Below, piece after piece: positions 10,123 through 21,539 of a stretch of DNA of 64,000 nt. The translations under genes and the position numbers were made by a program. The first letter of the stretch is position 1, and each line of letters starts with the position of its first letter. The stretch is from Chrysogorgia sp. JL179-B06 (taxonomy: Eukaryota; Cnidaria; Anthozoa; Scleralcyonacea; Chrysogorgiidae), in NCBI GenBank assembly GCA_035772405.1, contig JAYKKM010000253.1, forward strand, positions 1,123,501 to 1,187,500. The letters run 5' to 3'. The notes beneath the pieces are model-generated. The model saw only the letters and a program-made list of their open reading frames with translations. It made no database searches and had not been told where the DNA came from.

Positions 10123-11220
10123 TAGCAAAGTTTAATTAAATTCTCTTATCAGTGGCATGTCGAGCAACTATAGAGAGTTGGCGATAAAGGATTGCCGAGT
10201 AAATGACGCAATTAATCTGCGTAAATGACGTGTGATTTATGCGTTGAATAATAACCGAAATGGCTTGTTTATCTCGCAGTACATTATGGGACTGGTCATT
10301 ACTTGTGGTCGGGGTGGAGCCAGAAGAGAAATAGATTATTTGGTGCAGAAAACAATTTTACCCAACCAAATTAAGATCAGAAATTTAACTGTCCGATCAT
10401 TTAGGTAAAGAAAATCTTTTACCCCAACCCAAGAAGACTAAAAGTTAGATAAAGCCTAATTCCCAGTATATCGTCGATACAAGTTCTAATAACAAACCCA
10501 AATAGATATACAGACAGATCCTACTGTAACTTTCAGACTATTATCTACTTATATGTACAGAGCAGGAATCCAAGGAAAACAAGGAGAGGAATACAATAAC
10601 AAAAGCTAATAATGTGCAATGATGACACTAAGGAGAACTGATGATGAGATTCCAATTTTAAATGATGAACTCTAAATTTTTTATGTAAATAGTCATGACA
10701 ATTTTGCTACCCAACCCTTCAGAAAAGTGATTTTTTTACCAAATCATTTAGGTCTTATAATTTTCAGTTACCCAACCATTTTCTCGTCTGCCCCTATCCC
10801 CCAGCCATAAATATAATGACCTGTCCCTAATTTCCCCAGAATATAATCTGTCTAACGAAGGTCCAAACACCAAGAAAACCGAGTATTTCGTTTCACTCTC
10901 TGACGAAGGGCCTTCACTCAAAACGTTAGACAACTTACACAATATTTCAACTGCACACCAACCTTTTTAGATATTTGATTTGTATTTCTACACTGCCAAC
11001 ACATGAGAACAACACTTAAATACGCGTGCGGGAATGTTTGATTTTTGGACATCCTGGCCAAAAAAATACGCGAGCATACTAGAAATACGAATCCGCAATA
11101 CCCCCCCCCCCCTACAACTATCCCCCACCCCTATAGAATTTCTTTTCCCCATCCACGGTCCCCAGTAAACCACGTATTTGTATTTGTAGTCTCTGTCGAT
11201 AACAAATCCCAAAAGGCCGG
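10123..11220. other. Intergenic with repeat fragments, including a degenerate ribozyme-like motif
   Basis: No gene. Near 10898-10930 is CTCTGACGAAGGGCCTTC followed by ACTCAAAACG, a decayed copy of the motif on the minus strand at 57582-57606. A C-run lies at 11101-11112. The 10790-10830 segment (CCAGCCATAAATATAATGAC) has a relative at 22200-22215. Confidence 0.45.
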
Positions 11221-11221
11221 T

Positions 11222-11560
11222 TCGTCGTAGCTACGTAGATTTTAAACGTCATCTCGGCCAATATTTACTCGATTTCAATTCTGAAAAAAGATTTGGAATT
11301 ACCGAGTCTAAATACATAACATACGTGTCTATTATATTACGAAAACGTGCATACCCTTCGTAAAAACGGTCATTATGTACTTTAATTAGTCGGCAATCAG
11401 CCAGGCGGCCCTGCCGCTTCGTCGTCGACTTTGAACGTTATCTCGATCAATATTTAACCGTTTTCAATTCTGAAAACAGACTTTGGAATTAGTGAGTCTA
11501 AATACATATACACGTACCTATTATATTACGCAAACGTGTATACCCTTCGTAAAACCTGTT
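11222..11560. repeat. Two-copy tandem duplication of about 190 bp
   Basis: Units at about 11222-11390 and 11412-11560 share, in order, TTCGTCGT, the TTTCAATTCTGAAAA block, GTCTAAATACATA and ATACCCTTCGTAAAA, with moderate divergence. The TTTCAATTCTGAAAA part also occurs at 8-58. Confidence 0.65.
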
Positions 11561-11621
11561 TATGTAGTTCGTGGCGGTTACCGTTTCTGCCAAAATATTG
11601 TCCGATTCAAACGGACAATAT

Positions 11622-12079
11622 TTATCACCCAACTGGAAGAACTTTTAAAATGATAAAGTAACTTCTTTTGAAGATTTTCACTTCTTCGCTTTCTTTTTGA
11701 GATATATCAGTTTGTTTGATATGCAAATATCTCATGGAATTTCGTCACACATGCATAATGAGTTATCAGAGAATGTTATATATCTTTGCGTTCATGAAAT
11801 AAAAACACTAAAGTGTAAATAACACGTGTGTGCGTTTCTCCCACAACACCAAACTTCTTGATTTTAAAGGATTTTGTTCGAGAATGAAAGAGATATACAC
11901 AATTCTCCAATAAGTCATTATGCACGTGGGACTAAATTCCAGACATTTGCATATCAAACAAACTGATATATCTCAAAAAGAAAGCAAACAAACGAAAATC
12001 TTCAAAAGAAGTTACTTTATCATTTTAAACGTTCTTCCAAACAAGACAATAAAACATTTTGTGGTTAGGGGCACTTTAA
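11622..12079. repeat. TTAA-type palindromic element, left terminus lost
   Basis: The arms are inverted copies with marker segments GATATATCAGTTTGTTTGAT and GAAGTTACTTTATCATTTT. The right end GGTTAGGGGCACT is followed by TTAA at 12076-12079. The left end lacks the expected terminus. A complete relative is at 43219-43701. Confidence 0.7.
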
Positions 12080-12610
12080 ATATATAAATATATATACAAA
12101 CTAGTCGTGAGAAATGGTTCGCTGCCCCGACGAGATTATCACCCTCGCTTGCGAGGGAATAATCACTTGGTTATGATATCAAAGCAAATTATAAAATCTA
12201 CTATAGGTAAACACGGATAGACCTCGGCAAATGTTTGCTATTTCTTAATAAGCAATCAGTGTCTTGAAGAACCTTGATCAATATATCTTCTTTCTGAATC
12301 ATTATTTTTTAGTTTGAAAAGGAATTTTTGGTGTATTCGCTTTACACCAGTTTGCAATGGAAGCAAATGATCTACTCCTTGCGCAAGGTACGTTATGTTG
12401 AACGGAGAGACAAAGCACAACAAGAAATGTCAGTGGTGATATAGTGACCACATGTGAAATTTATTTAAGTATCTGTATGTATGTTATAGGTAATATTATA
12501 TATATTATATATGTTATATGCCTAATATTACCTATTATATAGTACCCAGAATCGTATCCCGGCATTACTACTACCATATATACAGAACTCGTGACCAGGC
12601 TCTCGGCAAC

Positions 12611-12770
12611 GGCTTCCGTAGCTCAGTGGTCAGAGCACTGCACTAGCATCGCAGGGTCGCGGGTTCAATTCCAGCAGCAAGGCCTTGAAGTTGCATTTTT
12701 CGCAACTGGTCCCGGTTTGGTCTTAAAATGTATGTATTCCAACACTCGAAATTTTCCTTCACCATAAATC
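12611..12770 (+). repeat. tRNA-derived SINE (tRNA-Ala-like head)
   Basis: TAGCTCAGTGGTCAGAGCAC (A box) and GGTTCAATTCC (B box) frame an anticodon-like loop CTAGCAT reading AGC. The acceptor arms do not pair and the T arm has mismatches. It is followed by a fixed body (GTTGCATTTTTCGCAACTGG, then CCGGTTTGGTCTT) that recurs without the head at 39181-39255, which marks a SINE. Confidence 0.65.
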
Positions 12771-12896
12771 CTTTTTTGTAGGTATGTTATGTGTGCGTGC
12801 GAGTCGGACGGTCTCCGTGAGTGAGTGAGTCAGTGAGTCAGTTAGCCAGTCAGCCATTTTCTGTATTAAGTTAGCTAGCTGTTATTAAGAATTGTT

Positions 12897-13051
12897 TTAG
12901 TCCCCTCGCAAGCGAGGGTGATAATCTCGCCGCGGCAGGGATCCATTTCTCACGAAAGGTTTGTATATATATATATATACATGTACAAAACTTTCGTGAG
13001 AAATGGAACCCTGCCGCGGCGAGAATTTCGCCCTCAATTGCGAGGGGATTA
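12897..13051. repeat. Fold-back element just upstream of the dispanin gene
   Basis: Arms beginning TCCCCTCGCAAGCGAGGG and running through CCGCGGCAGGGATCC are inverted around a (TA)n centre. A single half-copy lies at 12094-12170. It ends about 140 bp before the dispanin ATG, so it may sit in the 5' flank or 5' UTR intron. Confidence 0.8.
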
Positions 13052-13188
13052 TTTCTTTATTTCTTGGCTTTTTCAACACAATTTAGAAAGCAAAACATTG
13101 TTTTATAAAACTAAATAGAGACGAGAATTAAACACAGATATTTTTATAAGCTGTAAATGCCTTTCATTCAGATGATCCGCTGACCGCT

Positions 13189-16100
13189 ATGGAATGCAGT
13201 GGCTTAGATTGTCCAGACATGATAAAAGAAGACACGCTAGTTGGGGAACAAGAGAACGACCAGCTGAGTGATGGGAAAGAGTTGAAGGAATTTGAAGTCT
13301 CCGAAAAAGAAACAAATGAGGAAGAGAAAAAAGATGAAGCAAAAAAAGATAATGCCCGACATACTGATCAAGTTGAGTTAAATGAACCACATCTTGGAAT
13401 CCTTGAAGCCCGAGCGGCACTCGAGAGCGACGAAGACTACACGGCGCGTACCGAACATTTACGATCGGAGAACGAGTCTTCGGAAAAGGAGGGTGAAATA
13501 AAGGATGAGAGGCTTCACGAAAAAGGAGGTGCGGGCAAAACCGAAGAATGTTCACAGGAGAACACAAGGAACGAAAACAAAAAGGAAATTGAGAAAGTGA
13601 AAAGTGACGAAGACAGAAGTGGAGAAAATGGTGCCCTGCAGAATGAGTGGAGCAGGGCGAAGGCAGATCCGTTCGAAGAGATTAGCTTTGATGACGGAAA
13701 CAATAATTGTAAAGGAGAAGAGAGCACCGGGAAGAAGGAAGGAATAAGGAAGACAAGGTTCAGTTCAGAAGTTACAATTGAACCTAAAGCGTATTTTCAA
13801 ACAGGAACTGACGTTATTGTTACTATGGTGAGTTACATCTTAATCGCCATACTCATCAACATCGTCATCATCTTCCTCATCTTCCTCTTCATCTTCCTCA
13901 TCTTCCTCTTCACCTTCCTCTTCATCTTCCTCCTCTTCCTCTTCATCATCTTCCTCTTCTTCATCTTCCTCCTTCTCTTCCTCCTCATCCTCTTCATCCT
14001 AATCTTCCTCTTCCTCATCTTCCTCATCTTGCTCCTCTTCCTCCTCTTCCTCCTCTTCCTTTTCCTCCTCTTCCTCTTGTTCCTCTTGTTCCTCCTCTTC
14101 CTCCTCCTCCTATTGTTCCTCCTCATCTTCCTCTTCGTCTTCCTCTTCCTCCTCATCCTTCTCTTTCTCTTCATCCTCATCTTCCTCTTCATCATCTTAC
14201 TCATCTTGCTCCACTTCCTCCTCTTCCTCCTCTTCCATATCTTCTTCATCTTCCTCTTCCTCCTCTTCATCTTCCTCTTCTTCCTTCTATTCCTCTTCCT
14301 CCTCTTCCTCTTCCTCCTCTTCCTCCTCTTCCTCTTCCTTATCTTCATCCTCTTCATCCTCTTCATCTTCTTCTTCCTCATCTTCCTCCTCTTCCTCTTC
14401 CATATCTTCTTCATCTTCCTCTTCCTCCTCTTCCTCTCCCTCCTCTTCCTCTTCCTCCTCTTCCTCTTCTTCCGCATCTTCCTTCTATTCCTCTTCCTCC
14501 TCTTCTTCTTCCTCATCTTCCTCATCTTCCTCTTCCTTATCTTCATCTTCCTCTTCTTCCTCATCTTCCTCCTCTTCTTCCTCTTCCTCTTCCTCTTCAT
14601 CTTCATCTTCATCTTCCTCTTCATCTTCCTCCTCCTCATCCTCGCCGTCCTCTTCATCTTCCTCCTCATCCTCATCTTCTCTTCCTCATCCCCATCTTCC
14701 TCTTCCATCTTCACTCTTCAACCTTCATCCCAATCTTCATGCTCCTCGTCATTTTCAACCTTATCCCCATCTTTATGCATCATCTTCATCCTCTTCCTCC
14801 TTATATTTATCCTTCTCCATCTTCATCTTCATGAATCATCTTAGTTTCATCTTTATCTTCTTTCCTATCTTGATCTCCATGCTCATCCCTAACCTACATT
14901 CATTCCTCTATCTTCTTTTCCTTCATCATCATCTTCACCCTTCTCGTAATCCTCAATTTCTCTTGAATTTCACCATCAATTATAATCTAATTCTTAACCC
15001 TAGCCACCATCTTCCGACGACGATGTCTTCCAGGAAAAGAACAATCAAACATCTTCATCGCTCGTTATTCTGAATGCAAAACCCGCTGACCAAAACAACG
15101 GTGTTCATCCAAATACTTTCTATCCTCTGACAATATTTACCTGCATCTTCTGCTGTCCTATGATTGGCTTATTCGCCATCTACAAGTCTTACTCGGTAGG
15201 TTTAATGTTTAAGGTGGCAAATACGTGAAAATGGGCTAAAATTGGGCCATATGTATAAAAACAAGAGATGGGTACAATACACAATTTATTGGCTATATAT
15301 GGTATTAAATGAAAGCTACATTCATGTAGATTATGATAAAACATGAATTGATAGCAGAGTGTATACCAGTTAGCAGCTAGTTAATCATTTAATAGCTTAC
15401 ATAATGAGTACATATGATCAGGTATGGGAAAACAGTGATATATCAACCAAAACTGTTTCTAATTGTAGGAAACTTGGTAAAACATCTAACCAAAGACAGA
15501 TCTGTGTTCTGTAGTAAAATCATAAACTTATCTCCAGGGTAAGTACCGACCACAACCTATTTGTGAATCAAATAATAATAGAAAATTTGATTTTTTAAAT
15601 ATCTCACCATAACCCCTGATTTTACAACAGAACACAGATCTGTCTTTGGTTAGATGTTTTACCAAGTTTCGTATAATTACAACTAGTTTCGGTTGATATA
15701 TCACTGTTTTCCAATCGATACCTGATCATATATTAATATGTACTCGTTATGTAAGCTATTAAATTATTAACTACCTGCTAACTGGTATACATTCTGCTAT
15801 CAATTTATGTTTTATTATAATCTACATGAATGTAGCTTTCATTTAATACCATATATAGCCAATAAATTGTGTATTGTACCCATGTGTTGTTTTTGTACAT
15901 ATCGGCCAAATTTTAGCCCATTTTCACGTGTTTGCCATCTTAAAGGACGGATGGGTGTAAGAATGCATGTATGTAAGGATGGATGGATGGATAGATTGGG
16001 TGGATGGATGCATGATATATATTGATGGTACGTGGACGGATTAGCGAATAGATGCACGATGGATTGTTCTGTCGCATTTAAGCCATCGCATCTAACCAGA

Positions 16101-17410
16101 TGAATTAAGTTTCAAGTTAAGTAAGTTAAGTTTTAAAGTGCACCTAATCCCAAAAATGATAATGCTATGTTTGAAAGAGCACTTAAAATGATGAAGAATG
16201 GCACTAACAGTTATTCGATATCTATTTTCGTTCTCGAGCTATTCAGTTATATGTGATATGTTAATGAGGCACATGATGACGTCAAAACAGGCAAACAACG
16301 TTGTTGCAATTCTAAAAGTTGTGTATATCTTTAAAGTTATCCAACGAAATTACTTGAAACTTTACACGTGGATACATACCACCAAACTAAAGAACATGGT
16401 TCAAGTTATGTTGTCACCATAGTAACAGATCAGCTTCCAAACCTCTCCGTTCCCATACAGAAATCTTCCTTTCCTGTCGTCGCAAGCAACGTTTTCGATT
16501 TCAAACTTGGGTATTGCATTAGAAAAGTTATTGCAAAAGTTATTGAGAACTGCCAATCTCAACAAGTTCTGCATTTGAGAGAAAACACATTATTTTGTTT
16601 TAGAGACTAGGAGGTCTGGAAGCTAATCTGTTACTATGGTGACGACATAGCTTCAACCATGTTCTTTAGTTTGGTGGTATGCATCCACGTGCAAAGTTTC
16701 AAGTAATTTCGTTGGATAACTTTGAAGATATACACAAATGTTAGAATGGCAACAACGTTGTTTACCTGCTAGACGTCATCATGTGCCTCATTAACATATC
16801 ACATATAACTGAATACCTCAAGAACGAAAATAGATATCGAAGAACTGTTAGCACCATTCTTCATCATTTTAATAACCCTTTCAAACATAACATTATCATT
16901 TTTGGGGTTAGGTGCACTTTAAAGGATTTCCTTTGAGAATGAAAGTGATACACAAACTTCAAAAGTCATTATGCATGTGTGACGAAATTCCAGATATTTG
17001 TATATCAAACAAACTGAAATATTTCAAAAACAAAGCGAAGAAGATCTTCAAAATATGTTACTTTATCATTTTAAAGGTTCTTCCAAATAAGACAATAATA
17101 TTTTTGACGTTATAGGCACTTGATGAAGTGAGAATGGTTGAATCAAAGAACAAACGAATATTGACTAACTGAACAGCATGCACTATTCGATATATAAAGA
17201 AATATGTTAGACGAACAAAGATCACCGAAAATCATGAAAACTATATTTTCTTTCCTACAGGTGAAGAAATTGAATTCCAAGGGAGAATTTTTCGAAGCTC
17301 GTGAAGCATCTGAACATGCAAGACAACTTGGAATATTGACTTTAATAGTCGGATTCTTCTTCGTGTTCGCCATTATTTCTATCGCAGTGTTGGCTGCCAC
17401 ACTGGCTTAA
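13189..17410 (+). CDS. Dispanin / CD225-domain (IFITM-like) membrane protein, three exons
   Basis: Coding exons 13189-13827, 15004-15195 and 17261-17410, all in phase 0, with donors ATG|GTGAGT and TCG|GTAGGT and acceptors AACCCTAG and TTTCCTACAG, give 326 residues. Residues 1-213 are hydrophilic and strongly acidic, with many Glu/Asp/Lys. Exon 2 ends in a first hydrophobic helix carrying the CCPMIGLFAI motif, where the cysteine pair and Pro-x-Gly match the intramembrane CD225 signature. Exon 3 begins with the connecting loop (GEFFEAREASEHAR, equivalent to the GD..A...S..A loop of dispanins) and ends with a second helix rich in Ile/Val/Phe. Known relatives sit in plasma or endosomal membranes and restrict virus entry or regulate synapses and vesicles; which applies here cannot be told. 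The acidic extension is unusual. Intron 1 holds a 1 kb polypyrimidine tract, intron 2 several palindromic transposons. An acceptor-like TTTCATTCAG at 13170 suggests an upstream non-coding exon. Confidence 0.82.
13845..14840. repeat. Polypyrimidine (TTCCTC/TCTTCA) microsatellite tract, about 1 kb
   Basis: Almost pure pyrimidine on the plus strand, in irregular TCC/TTC/CTC/ATC units. It lies inside intron 1 of the dispanin gene, right after the donor at 13828. It creates spurious long open frames of Leu/Phe on one strand and Lys/Arg on the other. Long homopurine/homopyrimidine runs can form triplex DNA; that is inference here. Confidence 0.95.
15209..15943. repeat. TTAA-flanked palindromic element
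   Basis: TTAA at 15209-15212 and 15940-15943 flank inverted ends GGTGGCAAATACGTG and CACGTGTTTGCCATC. The arms run for more than 300 bp each (marker segments ATAGCCAATAAATTGTGTA and CAGATCTGTGTTCTG) around a short centre near 15560. It lies within intron 2 of the dispanin gene and has no transposase. Confidence 0.85.
15950..16030. repeat. GGAT-rich microsatellite
   Basis: Imperfect GGATG/GGAT repeats (GGATGGATGGATGGATAGAT), about 80 bp, between two TTAA palindromes in intron 2 of the dispanin gene. Confidence 0.7.
16133..16922. repeat. TTAA-flanked palindromic element
   Basis: TTAA at 16133-16136 and 16919-16922. Ends AGTGCACCTAATCCC and GGGGTTAGGTGCACT are inverted. The arms are about 300 bp (marker CATGGTTCAAGTTATG against CATAGCTTCAACCATG) around a unique centre at 16440-16600. 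It lies in intron 2 of the dispanin gene. Confidence 0.85.
16923..17130. repeat. Half copy of the 11622-12079 / 43219-43701 palindrome family
   Basis: Matches only the right arm of those elements: TCATTATGCATGTGTGACG, then CAAACAAACTGAAATATTTC, then GTTACTTTATCATTTTAAA. It directly abuts the preceding TTAA element, which suggests insertion of one into the other followed by loss of the other arm. Confidence 0.65.
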
Positions 17411-17514
17411 ACAATAACAATTGATTATTGTAATACAGGGACCATGTTTATTTATACTGGAGAAAATAAGCCTTGGCTTTACGGGACATACCAGGGGGAA
17501 CCACCACCCCAATG

Positions 17515-18353
17515 CCAAGTGTTGCTCCTATGCCATGAAAAATTCAGTTGTAAAAATAACTCTTTTGTTTGAAAGAACTCTTGAAACTATAAAGACTGAC
17601 CATTTACAACTTTTTCATATCTCACTTTACTCTTGAGATATTTATCAATTATTGAATGAGGTTGAGCATGATATGAAGAATTATCAAGGCCGAAGTTTGC
17701 GTTATCTGCCGAGGTGGATAACACAAACTGAGGCCTTGATATTTCTTCATATCATGCGAAAACAGAATTCAATAATTGTTTTATTATTTATTTAAAAGCG
17801 TCGGAAAAACGTCATAGCGTGCAATATTAGTTTTTCATATTGCACCAGGTGACGTCAATCATGCAATAATCTTTTGTCATATTACACCATTGATGTCACA
17901 ACTCCATATTTGGTAGGGCAATGATCAGTTGATATGACGATTTCACCGTTGGCTGTTAGCCAATCAGCGATCACGAATTATTTTAAATAAATAATAAGAA
18001 GAATTGTTTGATATGTAAATGATCATACTTATGACATCACAATGCATAATGACTTATTGAAAACGCTAATATATCCTTGAGATTATGTAATGAAATCATT
18101 TGAAATGCAGGTGCATGTGCGTGGATGTATCCAATGATATCAAATATGCAAATCATCAAACGATTCCATGCGATAATGGTAAAGATATGCGGAATTTTTC
18201 AATAAGTCATTATGCATTGTGATGTCATAAGTAATCTCAAGAGTGAAGTGAGATATGAAAAAGTTGTAAATGGTTAGTCTTTATAGTTTCAAGAGTTCTT
18301 TCAAACAAAAGAGTTATTTTACAACTGAATTTTTCATTGCATAGCCACTTTAA
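17515..18353. repeat. TTAA-type palindromic element downstream of the dispanin gene
   Basis: The left arm (GAAAAATTCAGTTGTAAAA onward) and right arm (ending ATAGCCACT plus TTAA at 18350-18353) are inverted copies. The left TTAA is no longer visible. A second inverted repeat is nested inside (GAATTATCAAGGCCGAAG against GAGGCCTTGATATTTC at 17690-17755). It starts about 100 bp after the dispanin stop codon and may lie in its 3' UTR. Confidence 0.75.
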
Positions 18354-18608
18354 AGGGAACTGTATCCAAAATATAAATTACTTTAAAAGAGTGAATGTCA
18401 ACCGTGATGCATTGCACGCTCGGTCGGCCATTTTTCGAAGCACGAAATTCCCTTGGTGAACTCATCCGTAAATATCTTGTCAATCCTTGATATAAATTAT
18501 TCATTTTGTCTTTTAATTGAAAGAAGATATACCTTAGAAAGTAATTATTTCACAAATTTCTGCATTTTTCACAAAATTCAACGTTTTCTTGATTTTCGTT
18601 TCGAATTA

Positions 18609-18770
18609 TGTCAGCCTTGACTGATGCGAAGCGTGGAAGACCAAGTGACGAGGTTCAATAAAAAAAATCAGGTTCCGAGTCGACGTATTTGGATTGTGGA
18701 TGAATAAGAAAGCCTCTATAGGGTTTTCTGAGAAGACTCGGTGAGTTTCTGTTGTATTTACCATAAGTTG
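18609..18770 (+). pseudogene. Possible decayed coding fragment (unknown repeat protein)
   Basis: A plus-strand ATG starts TDAKRGRPSDEVQ before a stop. The next frames give FRVDVFGLWMNKKASIGFSEKT and then SEFLLYL, with frame changes and stops between them. The order basic GRP patch, Trp, KKA.IGFS, T.SEF resembles an N-terminal DNA-binding block seen in many invertebrate repeat-encoded proteins. No functional ORF remains. Confidence 0.25.
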
Positions 18771-19985
18771 GCAACGAAGCACTTCAAAACACTTCGCGTT
18801 ATCGGTATACGGAAAGATAAACACAAACGCGCAATGCACGACGGTTAACACTCTCTCTTTATAAAATAAAAGGCCTTTAAGTATAATGTTTATAAATGTT
18901 AATAGTTTTACGGTATCTGCTCTGGTACTCGAGAAATAACGTTTTCGTTCTCGTATTTTATGCTTCTGGATGTCAGAAGTTTTGAGTTTGCTCGACGGCT
19001 CAGACTTGATGGCCAGCAGGGATTTCTTTTCAATTTTGACGTCATTGAGTGCTAGGAATTTGAACAAAAGACAAACACTCAATGACGTCAAAATTGAAAA
19101 GAAAACCACCGCTGTACAAAACCACCGAGCAAACTCTACATTTTCAATTGATAAGCAAAGCAGTTGGAAAAGGAACAAAAGGTCCGCAATGCGTACATGT
19201 ATCTGCGCCAAATATGGGAATCTTGTCAAGTGGAAATGCCCTTGGTCTTCAAGCTTGGTCTTCGATCATCGATGCCTATGGACAATAGGCCTTATAACCA
19301 AGTGTCAACCAAGTGTCAAATTTCATGTTTTCGTGCGTCTCATTGGGCGAGAGCGCCAGACGATTTTACTCTGTCTGACGCCAGACGGTTAATTTACTTC
19401 GATTACTCGTTGTTTTTGTCTTCCGAAGAGGTGGAATGTATGTCCTTTGAAGACGGTGGCTGCGCCCAACGAGTTGAAAACCTTTTGTCAATATAACGTA
19501 CAAAAATTGTGGTAGTTTACAAAAGTCATGTTTAAAATAGTTACTGTTTATATGAGCATTGCAATTGACTTTCTTCGAAAATAATGTTGTTCTTCGTCTC
19601 GCTCCGTAGTTCATACAACATGGCGAGGAAATATAAACAGTCACACTACTGCACACATTAAAGGTCAGCGGTTACACCAAAAGGTTGACAGTGCACAACA
19701 CGATAGCAATATATCGCGCAGATACAAAAAACAAAACAAAAAATAGACTGCCATTTTGAATAATTTAATGTTATTGCACTCCAGTAGACTCCAGATACTG
19801 TTCAACTGCAGCCTCTTGGCTAGCGATTTTTTACAAAGTAAACTAGCAATATAATTAGGGGGCCTTCTCAAGCTGGGGGCCTGGGGAAAATTGCCCCAGT
19901 TGCCCCCCACCCCCCTGGTCGGGCCTGTTTAGGACTTAGATTTAAGGGTGTTCGGACGTATTTCGATTTGCAGACCTTATATCCG
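18770..19985. other. Non-coding, one inverted repeat
   Basis: Contains a palindrome at about 19023-19108 whose arms carry AATTTTGACGTCATTGAGTG, including a TGACGTCA CRE-like octamer in each arm. Open frames on both strands over 18606-19656 overlap this repeat and show no domain. Confidence 0.5.
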
Positions 19986-19987
19986 TT

Positions 19988-21538
19988 AATAATAATAATA
20001 ATAATAACACATTTTATATAGCGCCTCTATCCATGACAATGATCAGGGCGCTTTACAATAACAATTTAACTACATAATCTAACTGAAATAAAAATAAAAA
20101 TATCTGTCAATCAAGAAAAACTGTTACTAAAAAGATATTTTTTGAGTTTCTTCTTAAAAATGTCAATAGAAAAAGATTGTCTAATGTCAAATGGTAACGA
20201 GTTCCAAAGTGACGGAGCTGCCACAGAAAAGGCTCTCTTTCCATACGTTTCCAGTTTAAATTTTGGAACAACCAGAAAACCTTTCGAGGAGGAACGTAAG
20301 TTTCGAGATGGCACATAGTCAACGAGAAGATCTTGAATATATTTCGGAGCTATCTTTTTCTGAGCTTTGAATGTGAGGAGCAAAATTTTAAACACAATTC
20401 TGTTTTCAACGGGCAGCCAATGAAGCGCTTTCAGAACTGGTGAGATATGCTCAAATCTATTGGAATTGGTGATTAGGCGGGCAGCACAATTCTGTGCATG
20501 TTGAAGCTTCTGAATGAGGTACTTCGGGACACCAAAAGTAGGCCATTGCAATTATCAAGCCTGGAGGAAATGAATGCATGAACAATAGCCTCAACAGCAT
20601 AATTAGGCAAATATCTCCTGATCTTCCGAATGTTAGCTATGTGTGAGAAAGCAGACCTGCAAACAGACGTAATTTGCTTTTCCATGGACAAATTTTGATC
20701 AAAAACAACTCCAATGTTATTTGCAAATGCAGATGGTTTAATAGGCTCGTCACCAATAATAATAGAGTTTAGCATAGGTTGATGTTTGTATCTTGAATGA
20801 ACAACCAACAATTTAGTCTTATCATCGTTTAGCTTGAGAAAGTTAGATTGCATCCATTTCCTGATGTCATTGATGCAAAGTTCCATAGAACTCTTTGCAG
20901 CCTCAAGGCCAGCATAGTCATTGGAGGGAAAAGAAAGATATAGCTGTGTGTCATCAGCGTACATGTGATATGATACATTATGCAATCGAACTACGTCGGC
21001 TAGCGGAGAAATGTAGAGGGAAAACAGTATTGGTCCAAGTACCGAACCTTGAGGAACACCAAAAGGGAGACCATACCAAGCTGAGGTTGAACCATTAACC
21101 AATACTGCCTGTCGACGATCAGATAAATATGACTCAAACCACCGTAAAACTTTGTGTTTCATTCCAAACCTAGTTGACAGTCTATCTAACATGATGGCAT
21201 GGTCAATGGTGTCAAATGCGGCACTAAGGTCAAGCAAAAGGAGGATGACAGAGCAACCATTATCCAAGGCAATAAGTAGGTCATTCTGAACACGGATTAA
21301 TGCGGTCTCAGTGCTGTGATGTTCTTTGTAGGCAGACTAGTAGAGTTCAAGAAGGTTGTTTGCCTTAAGATGATCCACAGTTTGCAATATGCCACAGCTT
21401 TCTCTGTTATTTTAGAGATAAATGGTAAATTCGACAGAGGACGGAAATTTTTCAAATTCTCAGAGTCAGAGGATGACTTCTTTAAGGATGGCATTAACAA
21501 AGCGTCCTTGTCCGTTGCTAAGGAAGCTTAGAATTGAC
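19988..21538 (-). mobile_element. 5'-truncated CR1/L2-like LINE, frameshifted
   Basis: Three minus-strand open frames cover successive parts of one reverse transcriptase: 21297-21500 (ENLKNFRPLSNLPFISKI, the block before the first motif), 20473-21267 ([35 protein letters not shown] at residues 103-106) and 20111-20551 (C-terminal part with LHWLPVENRIVFK and WNSLPFDIR). At least two frameshifts separate them, near 21300-21340 and 20500-20550, so it is dead. The 3' end has the paired GTAAAGCGCCC ... GGCGCTATATAA hairpin and an (ATT)n tail. The endonuclease is missing. Confidence 0.88.
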
Positions 21539-21539
21539 A

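Noticed and set aside
12611..12685. tRNA-Ala (AGC) gene
   Set aside because: A and B boxes are present, but the acceptor and T arms do not pair and the sequence continues into a repeated SINE body.
13833..14714. 293-codon Lys/Arg/Met-rich open frame on the minus strand
   Set aside because: Antisense shadow of the same microsatellite; no normal protein composition.
13828..14844. Long open frame of Leu/Phe/Ile repeats continuing the dispanin first exon
   Set aside because: It is translation of a polypyrimidine microsatellite beyond a good GTGAGT donor; the CD225 exons downstream fit the splice at 13828.
18606..19229. 207-codon minus-strand open frame
   Set aside because: Overlaps an inverted repeat and a possible decayed plus-strand fragment; no domain, implausible composition, overlapping open frames on the other strand.
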